Part shown: positions 1 to 11,446 of the stretch, piece after piece
Numbering within the stretch: the stretch's first letter is position 1
Layout: the number at the start of each line of letters is the position of its first letter
Assembly: GCA_905250025.1 (NCBI GenBank)
Contig: CAJNOJ010000005.1
Location: 1,008,999 to 1,072,998 of the forward strand
From: Adineta ricciae
Lineage: Eukaryota > Rotifera > Eurotatoria > Adinetida > Adinetidae
Direction: 5' to 3'
DNA: 64,000 nucleotides
Notes under the pieces: generated by a model
What the model saw: only the letters and a program-made list of their open reading frames with translations
The model's database searches: none
Told to the model about the DNA's origin: nothing
Made by a program: the position numbers and the translations under genes

Positions 1-12
1 CTTAAAGAACGT

Positions 13-337
13 TTAGCCAATACGAGGCGTTTCGATAACTCGACGTCGAGATAGATCAGTCACAAGACGAACTCGGTCAGTTCGATAATCCATTGATACC
101 GGTTGATTCGGTAATACAAGAACTGGTTTCAAACCTGAAAGAATAAAAATATCGGTACTGAATCGATTTAGATTATGCGTTTGTACCTCGCGAAGTCAGA
201 TACGTAATTGCCTCTCTAGGACTACGACCAACGAGCTCAGGAAAAGACGTTGGGCGAGTTCCAATGCCGCGAGGTAATGCTGTGTGTGAGGTTAAAATAG
301 AAGTTGTATGTAGGAGTGTATGGCTTGTCAAACACAT
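13..337 (-). CDS. Potato inhibitor I family serine protease inhibitor, copy 1
   Basis: A small two-exon gene: exon 1 is 337-187, intron 186-135, exon 2 is 134-13, total 90 aa. The core carries the family signature: a conserved TSFPELVGRS segment near residue 37, the inhibitory loop with PVSMDYR, the RVRL strand and the TPRIG C-terminus. By alignment with the eglin c loop the reactive-site P1 residue is Met followed by Asp, so subtilisin, elastase or chymotrypsin-like targets are expected (inference). The in-frame start at 355 is GTG, so the ATG at 337 is preferred; a further 5' exon with a signal peptide cannot be excluded, and none is obvious. It is the first of three tandem paralogues with the same phase-1 intron. 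The disulphide-free core fits this family, known from plants, leeches and some fungi. Confidence 0.85.
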
Positions 338-700
338 GTTTTTCGCACTGTGCACGATGAAGTGAATGAAACTATATACTCATATGTGATGAATAGAAAA
401 CAGTATGTTTCACTCAATTAGTTCTGTTCCATATATTTTTTCTGGAGTGGTGACGGAATAACTTTACAAAGTATGACGATTGACGTTTGATCATGAACAA
501 AACTTTTGCCTAAGAAACCAATAGTGCTCAGATGATGCATTGATTTTTCTATTAGCCTCAATTTTGAGTGTATCTCCATTCTCAGAGTAGCAAATTATGC
601 AAAGCTACAATTCATGTGCGCGTTCTTCGCATTACTTTATTCAAAAGAAAACTAAGATGAAAAAGAAAACTCCATTTAAGAAGCGACAGAAAATAGTCTT
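338..700. other. Spacer between inhibitor copies 1 and 2
   Basis: AT-rich spacer with the presumed promoter of copy 1 and the 3' end of copy 2. No coding or repeat signal was seen. Confidence 0.5.
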
Positions 701-1040
701 CTAACCAACAGTTGGCGTTTGAATAACAATACGTCTTGATGGATCTACTACGACTCGAACACGATCCATTCGGTAGTCCATTGTCATCGGTTGATTTGGT
801 CTAACCAAAACCGGTGACAGACCTAAGACAAAACTATTATATGAGAAACAGTACAAAACAGATGAAGGGATACAAACCGCGCGCGGAAAGATAAGCTACT
901 GCTTCTCTTGAACTGCGACCGACTAGTTCAGGAAAGGATGTTTGTCGATCTAAAGATTGCGTTGGAAACGATGTCATAAGATTTTGAGTTTGAATGGGAC
1001 GAGAGATGTGACTCATTGGAACTCGACGTCGTGAATACAT
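701..1040 (-). CDS. Potato inhibitor I family serine protease inhibitor, copy 2
   Basis: Two exons, 1040-878 and 822-701, separated by a 55-bp intron, give 94 aa. The family core is complete: TSFPELVGRSSREA, then after the intron the loop PMTMDYRMDRVRVVVD, ending in TPTVG. The predicted P1 residue is Met followed by Asp, as in copy 1. The start is uncertain: ATG at 1040 gives an N-terminal extension similar in length to the neighbours, while an in-frame ATG at 1085 would add 15 residues. Exon 2 is exactly 122 nt, as in the other two copies, and the intron sits at the same codon. The N-terminal 45 residues are unlike the other copies and look disordered. Confidence 0.83.
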
Positions 1041-1379
1041 GACGTTTCTGTTTTCGAGATGCTTGTTTGAAATGAAATATATCATGTTTGATCAATTCTA
1101 TATAAACAATAAACTAGTCATAAATATCAGATGTTATGGTATGGTCGATTGATTTATCATTTTTGACGTCAGTATTACATCATACTTTCTTCAACATCGA
1201 ATATCACGTCTGATACTATCAGAAATATTCCTCCTCTCCAGACCATCAGAAACATCAAATGTGTTAATCGTGATACCACTGCGTATCGATGAGATCTATT
1301 TATAAAAAAAAACAATTTTCAAAAAGATTTTCTTTCGTTGAAAAACAGATTGTTTTGAAAAGTTCTATGACCAATTGAT
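1041..1379. other. Spacer between inhibitor copies 2 and 3
   Basis: Short AT-rich spacer with no recognisable coding content. It should hold the promoter of copy 2. Confidence 0.5.
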
Positions 1380-1781
1380 TTAGCCAACCATCGGTGGCTT
1401 AATGACAAACTGTCGAGTGGGATCGACGACGATACGTACACGATCCATACGTACGTCTCTAGTGACTGGTTCATCTTCTGTTATAACAAAAGGATGATAG
1501 CCTGAAAAGGAAACAGACAATTTCTAGTAAATGTCATTTCAATAAGAGATTAGTAAATTTCAACCTCGTGCAGAAACGTAAGTAGCAGCTACTCGCGGAG
1601 GGCGGCCAACTAATTCAGGGAATGTCTTGCTTTGCTGTCGTTGCTGTTGTACTGCTTGTGTCATCAAATTATGCACAGCTCGAGTTTGATGATGCTGTTG
1701 TGGTATTTGTTGACGTAGTTGAACAACCCCACGGTTCTGTTGAACAATCGGGCGATTCGGCTGATAAATATATATATTCAT
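1380..1781 (-). CDS. Potato inhibitor I family inhibitor, copy 3, P1 Arg
   Basis: Two exons, 1781-1565 and 1501-1380, with a 63-bp intron, give 112 aa. The core keeps FPELVGRPPR, the loop PVTRDVRMDRVRIVVD and a final PPMVG. The predicted reactive-site P1 residue is Arg, unlike Met in copies 1 and 2, which points to trypsin-like proteases (inference from canonical inhibitor logic). The N-terminal half is a Gln-rich low-complexity segment (many QQ pairs, residues about 15-65) not seen in the other copies. The longer in-frame start at 1889 is GTG; the ATG at 1781 was chosen, with an ATG at 1835 as an alternative. It is the most diverged member of the tandem trio. Confidence 0.82.
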
Positions 1782-2207
1782 CGCGTTGAAATTGCCTTGG
1801 TCAATTGGAAATGGGATGAATAGAGCATACAACATGTTGCGAAGTTTTGAAGGAAGTGCAGTATCAATAGATGAGAAATAAAATGACACAGGTGATTGCT
1901 CTCATATCTGACGAGCGTAGACAGACCATATATGTAGAAAGGTAATAAATAGGAAACTTACATTAAAGTTATGACGAAAACTTATTCGATTTCTTGCTAA
2001 TTTATCGAACCAGATATATCAATGGATACACCACTCAAGAAACATCTTTGGTTTCATACGAAAAACAAAGGAAAATTTTCAATGTCGTCAATGAACGACA
2101 CCTATAATGCGATGCCTGACAATCGCTATCCTGTTTACTTGCCAACACTCTTGATCATGGTTGACTGATACATACGACTCTAGTTTAAAGCGAACATATT
2201 TATTAAA
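1782..2207. promoter_or_regulatory. Divergent intergenic region, inhibitor copy 3 / 727-aa gene
   Basis: 426 bp separate two divergent genes and must contain both promoters. No sharp TATA or other motif could be assigned by eye. Confidence 0.4.
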
Positions 2208-4913
2208 ATGAATAATTCTAATGAAGAACATGAAATATTAAACGACTCAAAATCAAATCCGAATTCTTTTCAAACACTTGTAAGAACACTTCTCTTCAAT
2301 GTTCAATTTACAATCGGTTTTTCTCTTTAGTATACATTTCAAGAAGCCAATCCATCCGACAGTGTAACCATCCTTCGAGCTTTTCTTCACCTCACAAATC
2401 CGATCAATCAAGAAGAATATTCAAGTGACTTTGTTGTACATCAATTGAATCGATGTCAACAATGCTCTACTCCACTCATTCCGTCGCTCGTCGAGCTTTT
2501 GAAACAATTCGTTCCGTCATCCGATTTCATTTTGTCATTTAATGCACTTCGACAGCCAATCATAGAATCATGGATTAATCAATTTCGTAAGGATACCCAA
2601 AAGCAAAAATGGGGTGGAAATGGTGAGAAAATTCAACTTCTAGCAAATCTCTTTGAAAGATCGTTGAATCTTTATTACACAAATGACAATATGATCAAAA
2701 ACACGATTCATATCTGGTATTCCATTGTCTTGAATTCCTTCGAGCCATTGATTGATGAATTAAATGAATATTTGAAGAATAAATTAGACAAACAACAGTT
2801 TCTATCGTTTGTTCATTTATTAAAGCCATTAAGTCAGGTATGCGAACAGTTGGACAAAATTGACGAAGAAAAAGTAAGTAGGAATGTATATTTCATTTGA
2901 AAAACATTTCTTATTCAAATAGAACTGTATGATTATCAATGAATACTTTTCAAATATTCTTCTCGCCAATCTACAACAACGAATCGGTTAGATATAAGTC
3001 GCTTTCTCGTCGAAAAGGATCATCATTCGAATATTTCAGATTTTATTTTAAATAAGAAAATTTTCGAACAATTCGATTCGTTCGACAAATTAGAAGGATA
3101 CAAATGTCCTTTGAGACAATCAACATTCACCATTTATCCAGTAAATATTCATGTGTCTCATTCTAGAAACCAAGTCCAAATCGTTTTTCTAATCTGTAGG
3201 ATGTTAGTAAACTGCTTCTATTCTTCAACGATGTAAATATCTCCAAAAGTTCGATGATTCTTAAACAAAAATGCAATGAAAAACTTAGTCAATTGCTTGA
3301 CAAAGCATCGAGTGTAAACAATTTATGAAAATATTCTCTGAAACTGCTTGTTTCGTTTAGATTTTCCATACTTATCCAACATCTACATCTCTTGAACATT
3401 GTATTTGCTTGATATCTTCGTTGTCCAGTATCGAAATTTTGTATTCTCATGAGCAATTTCAATATTTCTTATACAATTTCTCTCAGTTTATCTTGAACTA
3501 TTGGAAAATTAATCTTCTACACGACTGCGATGCTAATGATCGGTTAAACACCAAATCGTATGTTGAAAATCAACGCTATTCAGTCTATATCGACACATTA
3601 TTTCATCATTTCATTCGATTTCACTCTTATCTGAAACAGTACTGTCCGAATTTGCTCTCGATCTTCATTCCACACATGTTATTAGATTTAATGAAATTCT
3701 TCTCTCACCGTTATGCGTCAATGCAAATATCCTATGCGAGACAAAACCAGTATAGAACGGACCTTCTTGCTTTATTGGTTCATGCAAGTGAATTTAGTCA
3801 TTATTTTGTTCAACAGAACAGTCCGATCAAACAATTCGTGTTATTTCAAAATGATCATCTCGAGTAACTTGCAAAATTCAATTCATTTCATCCTCACGTC
3901 CGATTGACTTTGTTTTTAGATCGAAATTTCTCCATGATGGAAATGAAATTCTTGCTGCTATTGTTCTTGTCACTTGTCCATGCAGTCTTCTTTATGAACA
4001 ATTAGAGAATGCTACTCGCCATCGTTCGACCAAATTACAAACGAAGATTTCTTGGTTGAATGTCATTCGACCTGACTGGTTTGATATGAATAATGAGCTA
4101 AGAATTCAAATAAAGACCTATCTTCTGATGAAAAGTATCATTGAAACTAAGCAAAACTATGTTGCGGATACGAAAGTTCTATCGTCGTTGATTGAATACT
4201 CGGAACTGGATGCGTTTCAATCGGTATTGATTCAGATGATTATGAAGAATGAACAATGGGAATTAATCAATGTTTTTGTCAAACATCAGCGTGATTGGTC
4301 ATTTATGAATAATTTGACGATGAAAGTAATAATGATTTGTGATTAAGATTTGAATTTAGACTTGTTTATCTGTAGTTGCCTGAATGGTTAGTTCTTATGA
4401 TGAAATACTGGATGGAATTTTTTGCAAAGTAAACGAAAATTTCGATACTTTGATAATGTAAGTCTTTGATGGATTTGTAGGTGTTGTTATCTCTGTGCAA
4501 ATGAGAAAGATATGGAATGGAGATCGAAAATACAAACAACTATGTTATCGGAGTGTAAGTTATGATTCATTGAATGATCGATGTATCGTTTTGTTTGATC
4601 TAAGGCTCAATCGATGAAAAATCGATTTATTTGAAATCTTTGCAACAATATCTGGCAAATATTCCACTTTCACTTTATCATTTACTTACCACAATCAATC
4701 AACATCATTCCCAATTTACTAAACGAACGGTTAGTCTTCTTTTCTCTCAAATAGAAACTTAATCGAATCGAATACTCTATTTAGACGTTTGCACGTTTAC
4801 TCTATCAATATATGATTGATCTTAAAATAGATCGTGCGGCTATTTATTATTCATTCTTAACAGGTAAACAAAGACAATTTCTTATTAAGATTGAGCTAGA
4901 ATTAAGGAAATAG
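2208..4913 (+). CDS. Unrecognised 727-aa protein, 11 exons
   Basis: The exon chain is 2208-2279, 2331-2873, 2923-2986, 3040-3140, 3200-3313, 3361-3863, 3920-4325, 4376-4428, 4481-4554, 4605-4729 and 4785-4913. All junctions are GT-AG, phases close exactly, and the sum is 2184 nt. The protein looks mostly alpha-helical and cytosolic or nuclear, rich in Leu, Ile, Asn and Gln, with no signal peptide or transmembrane segment. A CCYLCANEKDMEW segment near residue 640 holds three cysteines but no clear zinc site. I could not place it in a family; a helical-repeat scaffold is a guess. The intron at 2987-3039 is the least certain, because part of it is also open in the downstream frame. Its stop lies 10 bp before the stop of convergent DENND3. 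Confidence 0.72.
4843..4848 (-). terminator. Candidate polyadenylation signal for DENND3
   Basis: AATAAA on the minus strand, about 80 bp past the DENND3 stop. It lies inside the last coding exon of the convergent plus-strand gene, so the two transcripts probably overlap tail to tail. Confidence 0.45.
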
Positions 4914-4923
4914 TGCCGTGCGC

Positions 4924-7900
4924 TTAGTTCATTCCGTTTCCATGCGAGTTAGCCAATGCACGTTTAGCAGCTGAACTAATCGCTGATGCCGTTGCACCAT
5001 TCGTCGTTTGTACATTTTCCCAAATGGCAATTGATGTATCATTCTGTGCTGAACCACTTACGACATATGTATCTAACATTGAGCATAAACAAAAGACACG
5101 ATCGCGATGTCCTGCGAATGTTTTGTATAATTCGAAATTATCCATTCGAAACACATAAACTTTTCCATGTAATGATCCAGCCCAAATATAACCAGAAAAG
5201 CCCAACATAGTCATTAAGTGATCGTCATCGACAGATTTTTTCATTCGTAAATCATAAGAACCTCCTTCGATTTCGTTATCAATATCAAATATATGAATAA
5301 TACAACCAGTTGACACCCATAGTTGTTTATTGTAAGCAAGAAATGAGTCGATTGGTGTTGAATCACCTATTTTGTACTTGACAGATATGACATGTTCGTA
5401 AGTGTAGGTATTGATATCGATAATACGTAATACTAAGATGTAATCATTACAATAACAACCGAGTAGAAGATTTTCGTAGATTTGTAAACGTTCAAGTTTA
5501 TCTGATGAAGATGGAATAACTTGAGCTGGTCCACCAAATGATGGCATACCTAAATTAGTTCAGGTGGAGAATATTAAGTTGTTTATTTACTCTTACTTGG
5601 TATATCCAGTTGAGGACGTGGTTGATTAGAATGATTGGATGATGTTGATTTTGGCGGATTGCGGAACTGAACAACAGCTTCACTCTTGAAAGTTCTTGAT
5701 TTAGTGTCATGAGTGTTCTTATATATTTCGCACAAATTCACATCTGCTACACGTTCCCAACTCGATGCATTCCATATGATTACTGTACTTGCTCGGTTTG
5801 CTGTTAGAATCTGATTATGTATAGCATTAAATACCATCGTTTGACATCCACCTTCGCCCTCAATGGAGGTTAATTGTGAACTACAGGTTCGTGTCGTTGT
5901 ATCAACAACAAACAGCTCACCATGAATGCAACCGACCCATAGTTTGTAGCGTCCATCAAGGCATAAACAGGTGATCTCCGATGGAAACATAAGATCACTC
6001 GGATCGCAAATCCATGTTGAAACACTGAAGATCTTAAGTTTAGGACCGTACGAGCACCATAACGAAGAACGTCCATTTTCTGCTTGTTCGACAAATACCA
6101 AACAGCGTACAGGATGTCGTACCTTTTCGTTGATCGATGGTGATAACCGGCGCGTAAGAACGCTGCGAGTTTCGGCGGGTAACGGTTTATACGTTCCATC
6201 TTGAAGGGTTCGAGTAAATGTCGACAAGTCGCCTAAAGCGAGCTCACGACTAGTCTACATACATGAGAAGAAAATGGAGAGCTACGAATACGAAAACAAT
6301 CAAATGAGACTTACCTCATTATGTCGTTGTTTCAGTTTAGCACGTGAACTTGCTGATTGTCGATCAGAAGGTGATGAAATATCTTCATCATACTCGATAT
6401 GAGCTAATGTGTCCATCAGTGCGATATGTCTCGCTGCTTTATTAAGCACAGTGGTATCACATTCCTCATGCGCAATCGTTAAACCTGACCACAGTTCCAT
6501 TATTAATGTATACCATAATTCTTGCTCGTGGTTACTTTTGAAAAATAAACTAATCGATGTTTTTGTTTCTTTTTCTAAGGATGCAGATTTCGATTTTAAT
6601 GTCGAATTTGTGTCACGCGGTAGCGATGAATGTCCGGCATTTGTAGACGTATGAATTTTGACACCAGGTTTCGATGAGGAAAAGACAGTTTGATGTTGAT
6701 ATTTATGTACAGACGTGATATTCATCAGGTCTGTCAGAAGGCGAGCTAGTGAGCGTGCTTCAGGTAAGAAGTAAAGACGTTTTTGCGTAAGAATTATTTG
6801 GCCAGGACCATCCTTTTTCGATACAACACCGGACGATGAAACCTAATCGACAATTAGTATGAAACTACCGATCATACGTTTTGTCTGAAGAAATGAATAT
6901 TTACCTTTAAGATTGATTCCTGCTTTTGTCGATCGTCGGGTAGACAACGAATCATTCGAACTTTTTCTGCATTAGTCTGTTGCCATACATCAAGAAATGA
7001 GCCAAACAATGCAGCTGGCAATGTTGTTGAATTTGTTTGTAAAGACAGTTTCGGTATTGTGCTACTACTTTGACCACCTTGTCGATGATCGTTCAGTATC
7101 ATCAACGTATCCTTCAATGATTTGCTCGATATTGAAGCGTGTCGATCAGATGATTGACTTGAATTTGATGTTTTACTTGTTAATGTTTTATCTTTTTTCA
7201 ATGTTTTCACTAAATTACTATCCGTCCAATATAACAAAGCATTAAACAATATCCCGGTTGTTTCCGCATCGTTTGTAATACTCAAACGTTGGATATGTTC
7301 AGTAAATTGCTCGTAAGTGAGGGCACTATTGACAATGAATAGATCACTGTGATTATCAAAGTCACTCGATGATTTTGTAGATATCGATTCTTCAAATGAG
7401 TTTCCACTTTCAGTAAGATCAACTTTTGATAAGCGTAAATCAGACCGTATGTCGACTTTTTTCCATTCAGGTGCATCTTGATAGAACGATTCATGAGTAA
7501 ATATATCCAAAAGATGTTCATCCGAAAGTCGAGGGACGATTTTGGCTTCGATATATTCTCGTGGAAATAGATTCTGATTGTCAATCAGATAAAGATCACG
7601 TAGACCGTCCAGCAGATTTCCACGCGCTAAGAATGCACATCCACGTAGATAAGCAAAAACAGCGATGACAGCTGGTGAACGTTCGCGTTGGGCATTTTGT
7701 AATTCATTAGTAAATACATCGATACAACTATCCAAATAATGTGTAGATGCATTGTTTGGCCAGTTAGGTAATGGTAGAATCATTTGTGAGGACAGAGAAT
7801 CACATAGTGTTGCTAAGTCATTCTGAATGAAAAAAGAGAATGAGTGAAAACTTGAAATCACGATAGAAAATTGTCTTACTGGATTATCTGGATGATTCAA

Positions 7901-10218
7901 ATCATAAAGTTGATCTTCGTCGGACAGTAATTGTATCTGACAAGTTTGTCGAAATATACTTGGTACAACTGATACTCGTTCTTCTTCTAGAAGATGTTGA
8001 AATGCGGTTGTTTCAACAAATGTCTGATAGAACTCCAATTCGACACCTTCACTTTTCGATAGGAGATAATTCTCTTTACTGAACGTTGTTGTTTGAGAAG
8101 TGATCGTTGTTTTTCCCTCGTGATTTGATGTTCGTGCTAGTGTATTTGTTGGACTATGTTGATGATGAACCGTCCAGTAGATTGGTTTTAGAGCATCGCC
8201 GCATAGATCAACCATGAGATCGAAAAACATTTTTGTTATCTTTTGATTCGTTTCGATACGTGTTTCACGTTCGAATTCTCGTTGTTGATCCATACGTAAA
8301 CGAATGGGCGTATGCACATTTTGCAACGAACGAGATACTTTAATGTTTTCCAGAAAATGAGTGATGGGATCAATAAAGCGTTGAAGTTTTGTCGAAGGAA
8401 TATTGTGCAAATTGACATGTTTTGGTACGCGAATGTTCTTATCATTATCTAAATTACACGTTATACTATTGTCAAGTTTTTCAACGATTTCTTGGTGACG
8501 TGCATGTGTGCCCATTATATAAGAACCTGTTGGTCCGGCAAGATAGTGATCGCGCAAACCGTAGGGCACTAGTGGAACGTAAATATGAGCCCATTTCAAA
8601 GGATAGATTAGATAGAGAAGACATTCAAGAGTTGTTACTAATTTCGAATAATTTGAACTAAAAAAGATGATTGGCTGTTCTGTCAGTATTGCGGCTAAGA
8701 CGTCAAGTAGTTTGCCAATATTTAATGTTAGAAGTAGAATTGATAAGTCGAGATCAAGTACTGCACGATCCGTATTGACGGGCGGATCGAAGATTAATAC
8801 CGACTGGTTGTGTGTTAGACTGAGCGAGAGAGAAAAGCGATCCCATGGTATGGGTGGTATGGGAGTATTGCAAGCGAAAAAGGCATATTTTTGGATGAGA
8901 AGTTTGTATGCATTTGAGTTCGGTTCAACTTTCGATTGAATCAGTTCATCGTGGATGCTTGTCATTGTTTCTTGCATTTCTGTCCAAAATGGTTGATTTG
9001 AAAGAAGAACAATACATTGTGGTAAGTAGAATGGTTTTGTTGAATCGAATGATTGTCCTGGTGAACTAACGATGGAGTTGGTAATTGAAACTGATGTGGA
9101 AGTGTGATTCGAAGTAACCGTTCTGGATGAAGTCGGTATTGGCATTGGCGTTGTAGGTTTAGTTGTACTTCTAGTCGTAGTTGAAGGTGCTGTACTCGTA
9201 GGTATTTTGTGAGACGCATTTGAGGTGGATCGTTGTCGCGAAAAGCTCGAGGTTTCATTTGGTGTGTTATCATTCAGAGATGCTAAACTAGTTTGACTGT
9301 TTGTTCGTGACAGACGTGCTGGTGGAGGTGCGGCTGAAGGTGATAAACTAGAAGAAGATAGAAGCAAATCTATTATCACAAAAGACAATTTTCCATAACA
9401 GACTTTTTCATGTAACTACTAAATGTTGGTGTTTCATAATGAGGTTGTTTGCTTAGATTTTCGGTACTTGTTGAGCGCACACGACTGCCAGATGGCTGGT
9501 CGGAAAAGTGAAATGATGATGGCATTTTTCTTGAACGTGATTTTGCAGGCGCGGTCATCGGCGTAGGCGTTACATCTTGATGTGTGCTGTTAACTATTGT
9601 TGTCGTTAGTGGTGTTGGTGTTGGTATTGCAGATTTCAATTTATCGATTGCTACGGGTATCTTCGACATGCTTGGCCGTCTTGCAGTTGGAGTTGATCGT
9701 TGAACATCGCTAATTTGATAAATACCGTCATCATCTGGTTTATCAGTTTTCAGAGTGAAAGCTTGTTGAAATGTAAAGACAAGAGCGTAAGTACGTTTCC
9801 CATCTTCTCGAGTAAAGACAATGTGATGTATTCGTTCATTTTCTCGTTCCCACGTTGCATGAGCCCCATCGGGAAAGCAAAAGAATGGCAGATTCTGATA
9901 GATAGTTGATATCATTTGATGTCGAGAAGGTCTGGCGTTCGAAGCCAGAGGAGAGATAGGTGTTGAACGACCTGATGATGCTGACGTCGAATGAGTACTT
10001 GTATGGCCGGCTGGTGGGTATAAGGGATCAATCAGTTCGCTACTTCGTGATTCGGGATACATTGCACGATCAGCATTGACGATTGCCAAGACAGATGCCT
10101 GTAAGGGAGATTTAAAGAGAGATCCATTGCTTTTCGATTCCGAATCAATTGCAACGCCACGCTCCGATGTAAAACCAACGCAAGCAACAGAGTTGATAAA
10201 CGCATTCAATAATGGCAT
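4924..10218 (-). CDS. DENND3: DENND3-like DENN-domain RabGEF with C-terminal WD repeats
   Basis: Six exons (10218-9404, 9347-7880, 7822-6905, 6842-6315, 6254-5597, 5549-4924) with GT-AG introns of 47-62 bp give about 1670 aa. The order is uDENN (NLPFFCFPDGAH near residue 100), a long Ser/Thr/Pro-rich linker, the cDENN core (SVLIFDPP, EQPIIFFSSNYSKL, YPLKWAHIYVPLVP, GPTGSYIMG), a dDENN-like helical part, a GRAM/PH-like strand set (ILTQKRLYFLPEA), and WD40 repeats at the C-terminus (LWVGCIHGELFVVD, IWAGSLHGKVYVF, SIAIWENV). DENN plus WD repeats is the DENND3 architecture; human DENND3 activates Rab12 in endosome and autophagy traffic. It is some 400 residues longer than the human protein, mainly in disordered linkers. 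The intron 7823-7879 is 57 bp with no in-frame stop. The start is ATG 10218, with a compact divergent promoter upstream. Confidence 0.88.
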
Positions 10219-10353
10219 GTTTTATGTAGAAAAGATCTTATGATTGAAATGTCATATAAGATGTGCGCAGTTTATAGAGATAAATTGTTATCAGTTTTCT
10301 TTTAACTATGTTTATTTGCTTAAACAATGCATGAAAAACACTGAAAAAAGCCA
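10219..10353. promoter_or_regulatory. 135-bp divergent promoter region
   Basis: Only 135 bp separate the start codons of DENND3 (minus) and the 208-aa gene (plus), so both promoters and both 5' UTRs must fit here unless an upstream exon exists. The stretch is AT-rich; no core motif could be assigned. Confidence 0.45.
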
Positions 10354-11142
10354 ATGTTTTTCTTCTTATCTTGTACTTTGTTTTCTTCTAACTATGTCGT
10401 CATCGTAGATCACGTAAAGAACATTTATCATACAATTGAACGGCTACTAGACCGCAAGTAAGACAGCACGTTTACATGAATATCGTATTTAAATGATCAT
10501 TTGGTGAACATAGGTCACCATTGTTTCGTTTCACCCATGATCAATTCAACAGCGAACAAATCAGTACGTACAACGAGTTTCTAAATGTTCAGTTTTACTA
10601 GATGGCTCATTCATAGGTGGAAAAAATCGCGATCACATTTGTGAAATCCTAACAGAAAATTTCGAACGAATTCGTTTATGTCTGGGTGTTAAGACTCTAG
10701 ACGGATACTACAACAATCCTCTATCGGACTCACAATTATATACACCCTATCCACCAAATTTCATGCATTCAACGGAAAGTTTGAACTTGAACTCAAGTAA
10801 CAGTAATCGTGCCTTTACCGACTTGAATCTTCGAATGTCAAAACGTAGTATTAACTCTACGACACCCATGTTTAAAATTAACTACGTAGGTTTCGTTTTG
10901 AAAAAATACATCTCAATCATCGTTCTATGTTTTCTTAGGCATTAGTAAATCGTGTGGTTTTGAACTGGCCACTATTATTTACACATATAATTGCACAATT
11001 GAAGTCGAGTATTATTTACCATTTTGTGACATTAAGATTTGAATTTCAAAGCAATTCATCTACATCTCTGACCGACGAAGAACGATTAGCAGTTGGAAGA
11101 CTAATCGAATTATTGCCTCCATTTTTCAATGAAAAGAAATAA
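10354..11142 (+). CDS. Unrecognised 208-aa protein, four exons
   Basis: Exons 10354-10457, 10514-10563, 10617-10885 and 10939-11142 join with GT-AG introns of 53-56 bp in phases 2, 1 and 0, giving 627 nt. The second exon is only 50 nt. The N-terminus, MFFFLSCTLF followed by SSNYVVIVDHV, is hydrophobic for about 10 residues and could be a weak signal peptide or simply a buried helix. A helical part (KNIYHTIERLLDR) follows, then a Ser/Asn-rich middle around residues 100-125 and a second helical part (NRVVLNWPLLFTHIIAQL) ending in FFNEKK. No family was recognised. The exact phase closure and codon-like composition support a real gene; the function is unknown. It is convergent with the 297-aa gene. 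Confidence 0.62.
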
Positions 11143-11446
11143 TTTTGTCATCGATTTTCTTTTTTATGTTAAAATTGTTTGATTAAATTCAGAGGAAAAC
11201 GATCAATATAGACTTATTCATCTAATTGTTGTCTTACTACTCATCTCTCAATTTTTCACGTATGCATCATAGATTGTGATATCTTATCTACGGTAAAAAG
11301 TAACATCTAGTCATAAACAGGCCATGATTGTGAATTTATCAAACATTTCATTGACAAATTTTTGAAATTTCTAATAATAAAATAAATATAAGTAAGAATG
11401 TCAACAATACATCAGATAAATCATAGGCATTGATTTCTTTGCTTAA
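11143..11446. other. Convergent 3' spacer
   Basis: 304 bp between two convergent stops. It contains an overlapping AATAAAATAAAT stretch near 11377-11388 that could serve plus-strand polyadenylation. Nothing else was seen. Confidence 0.4.
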
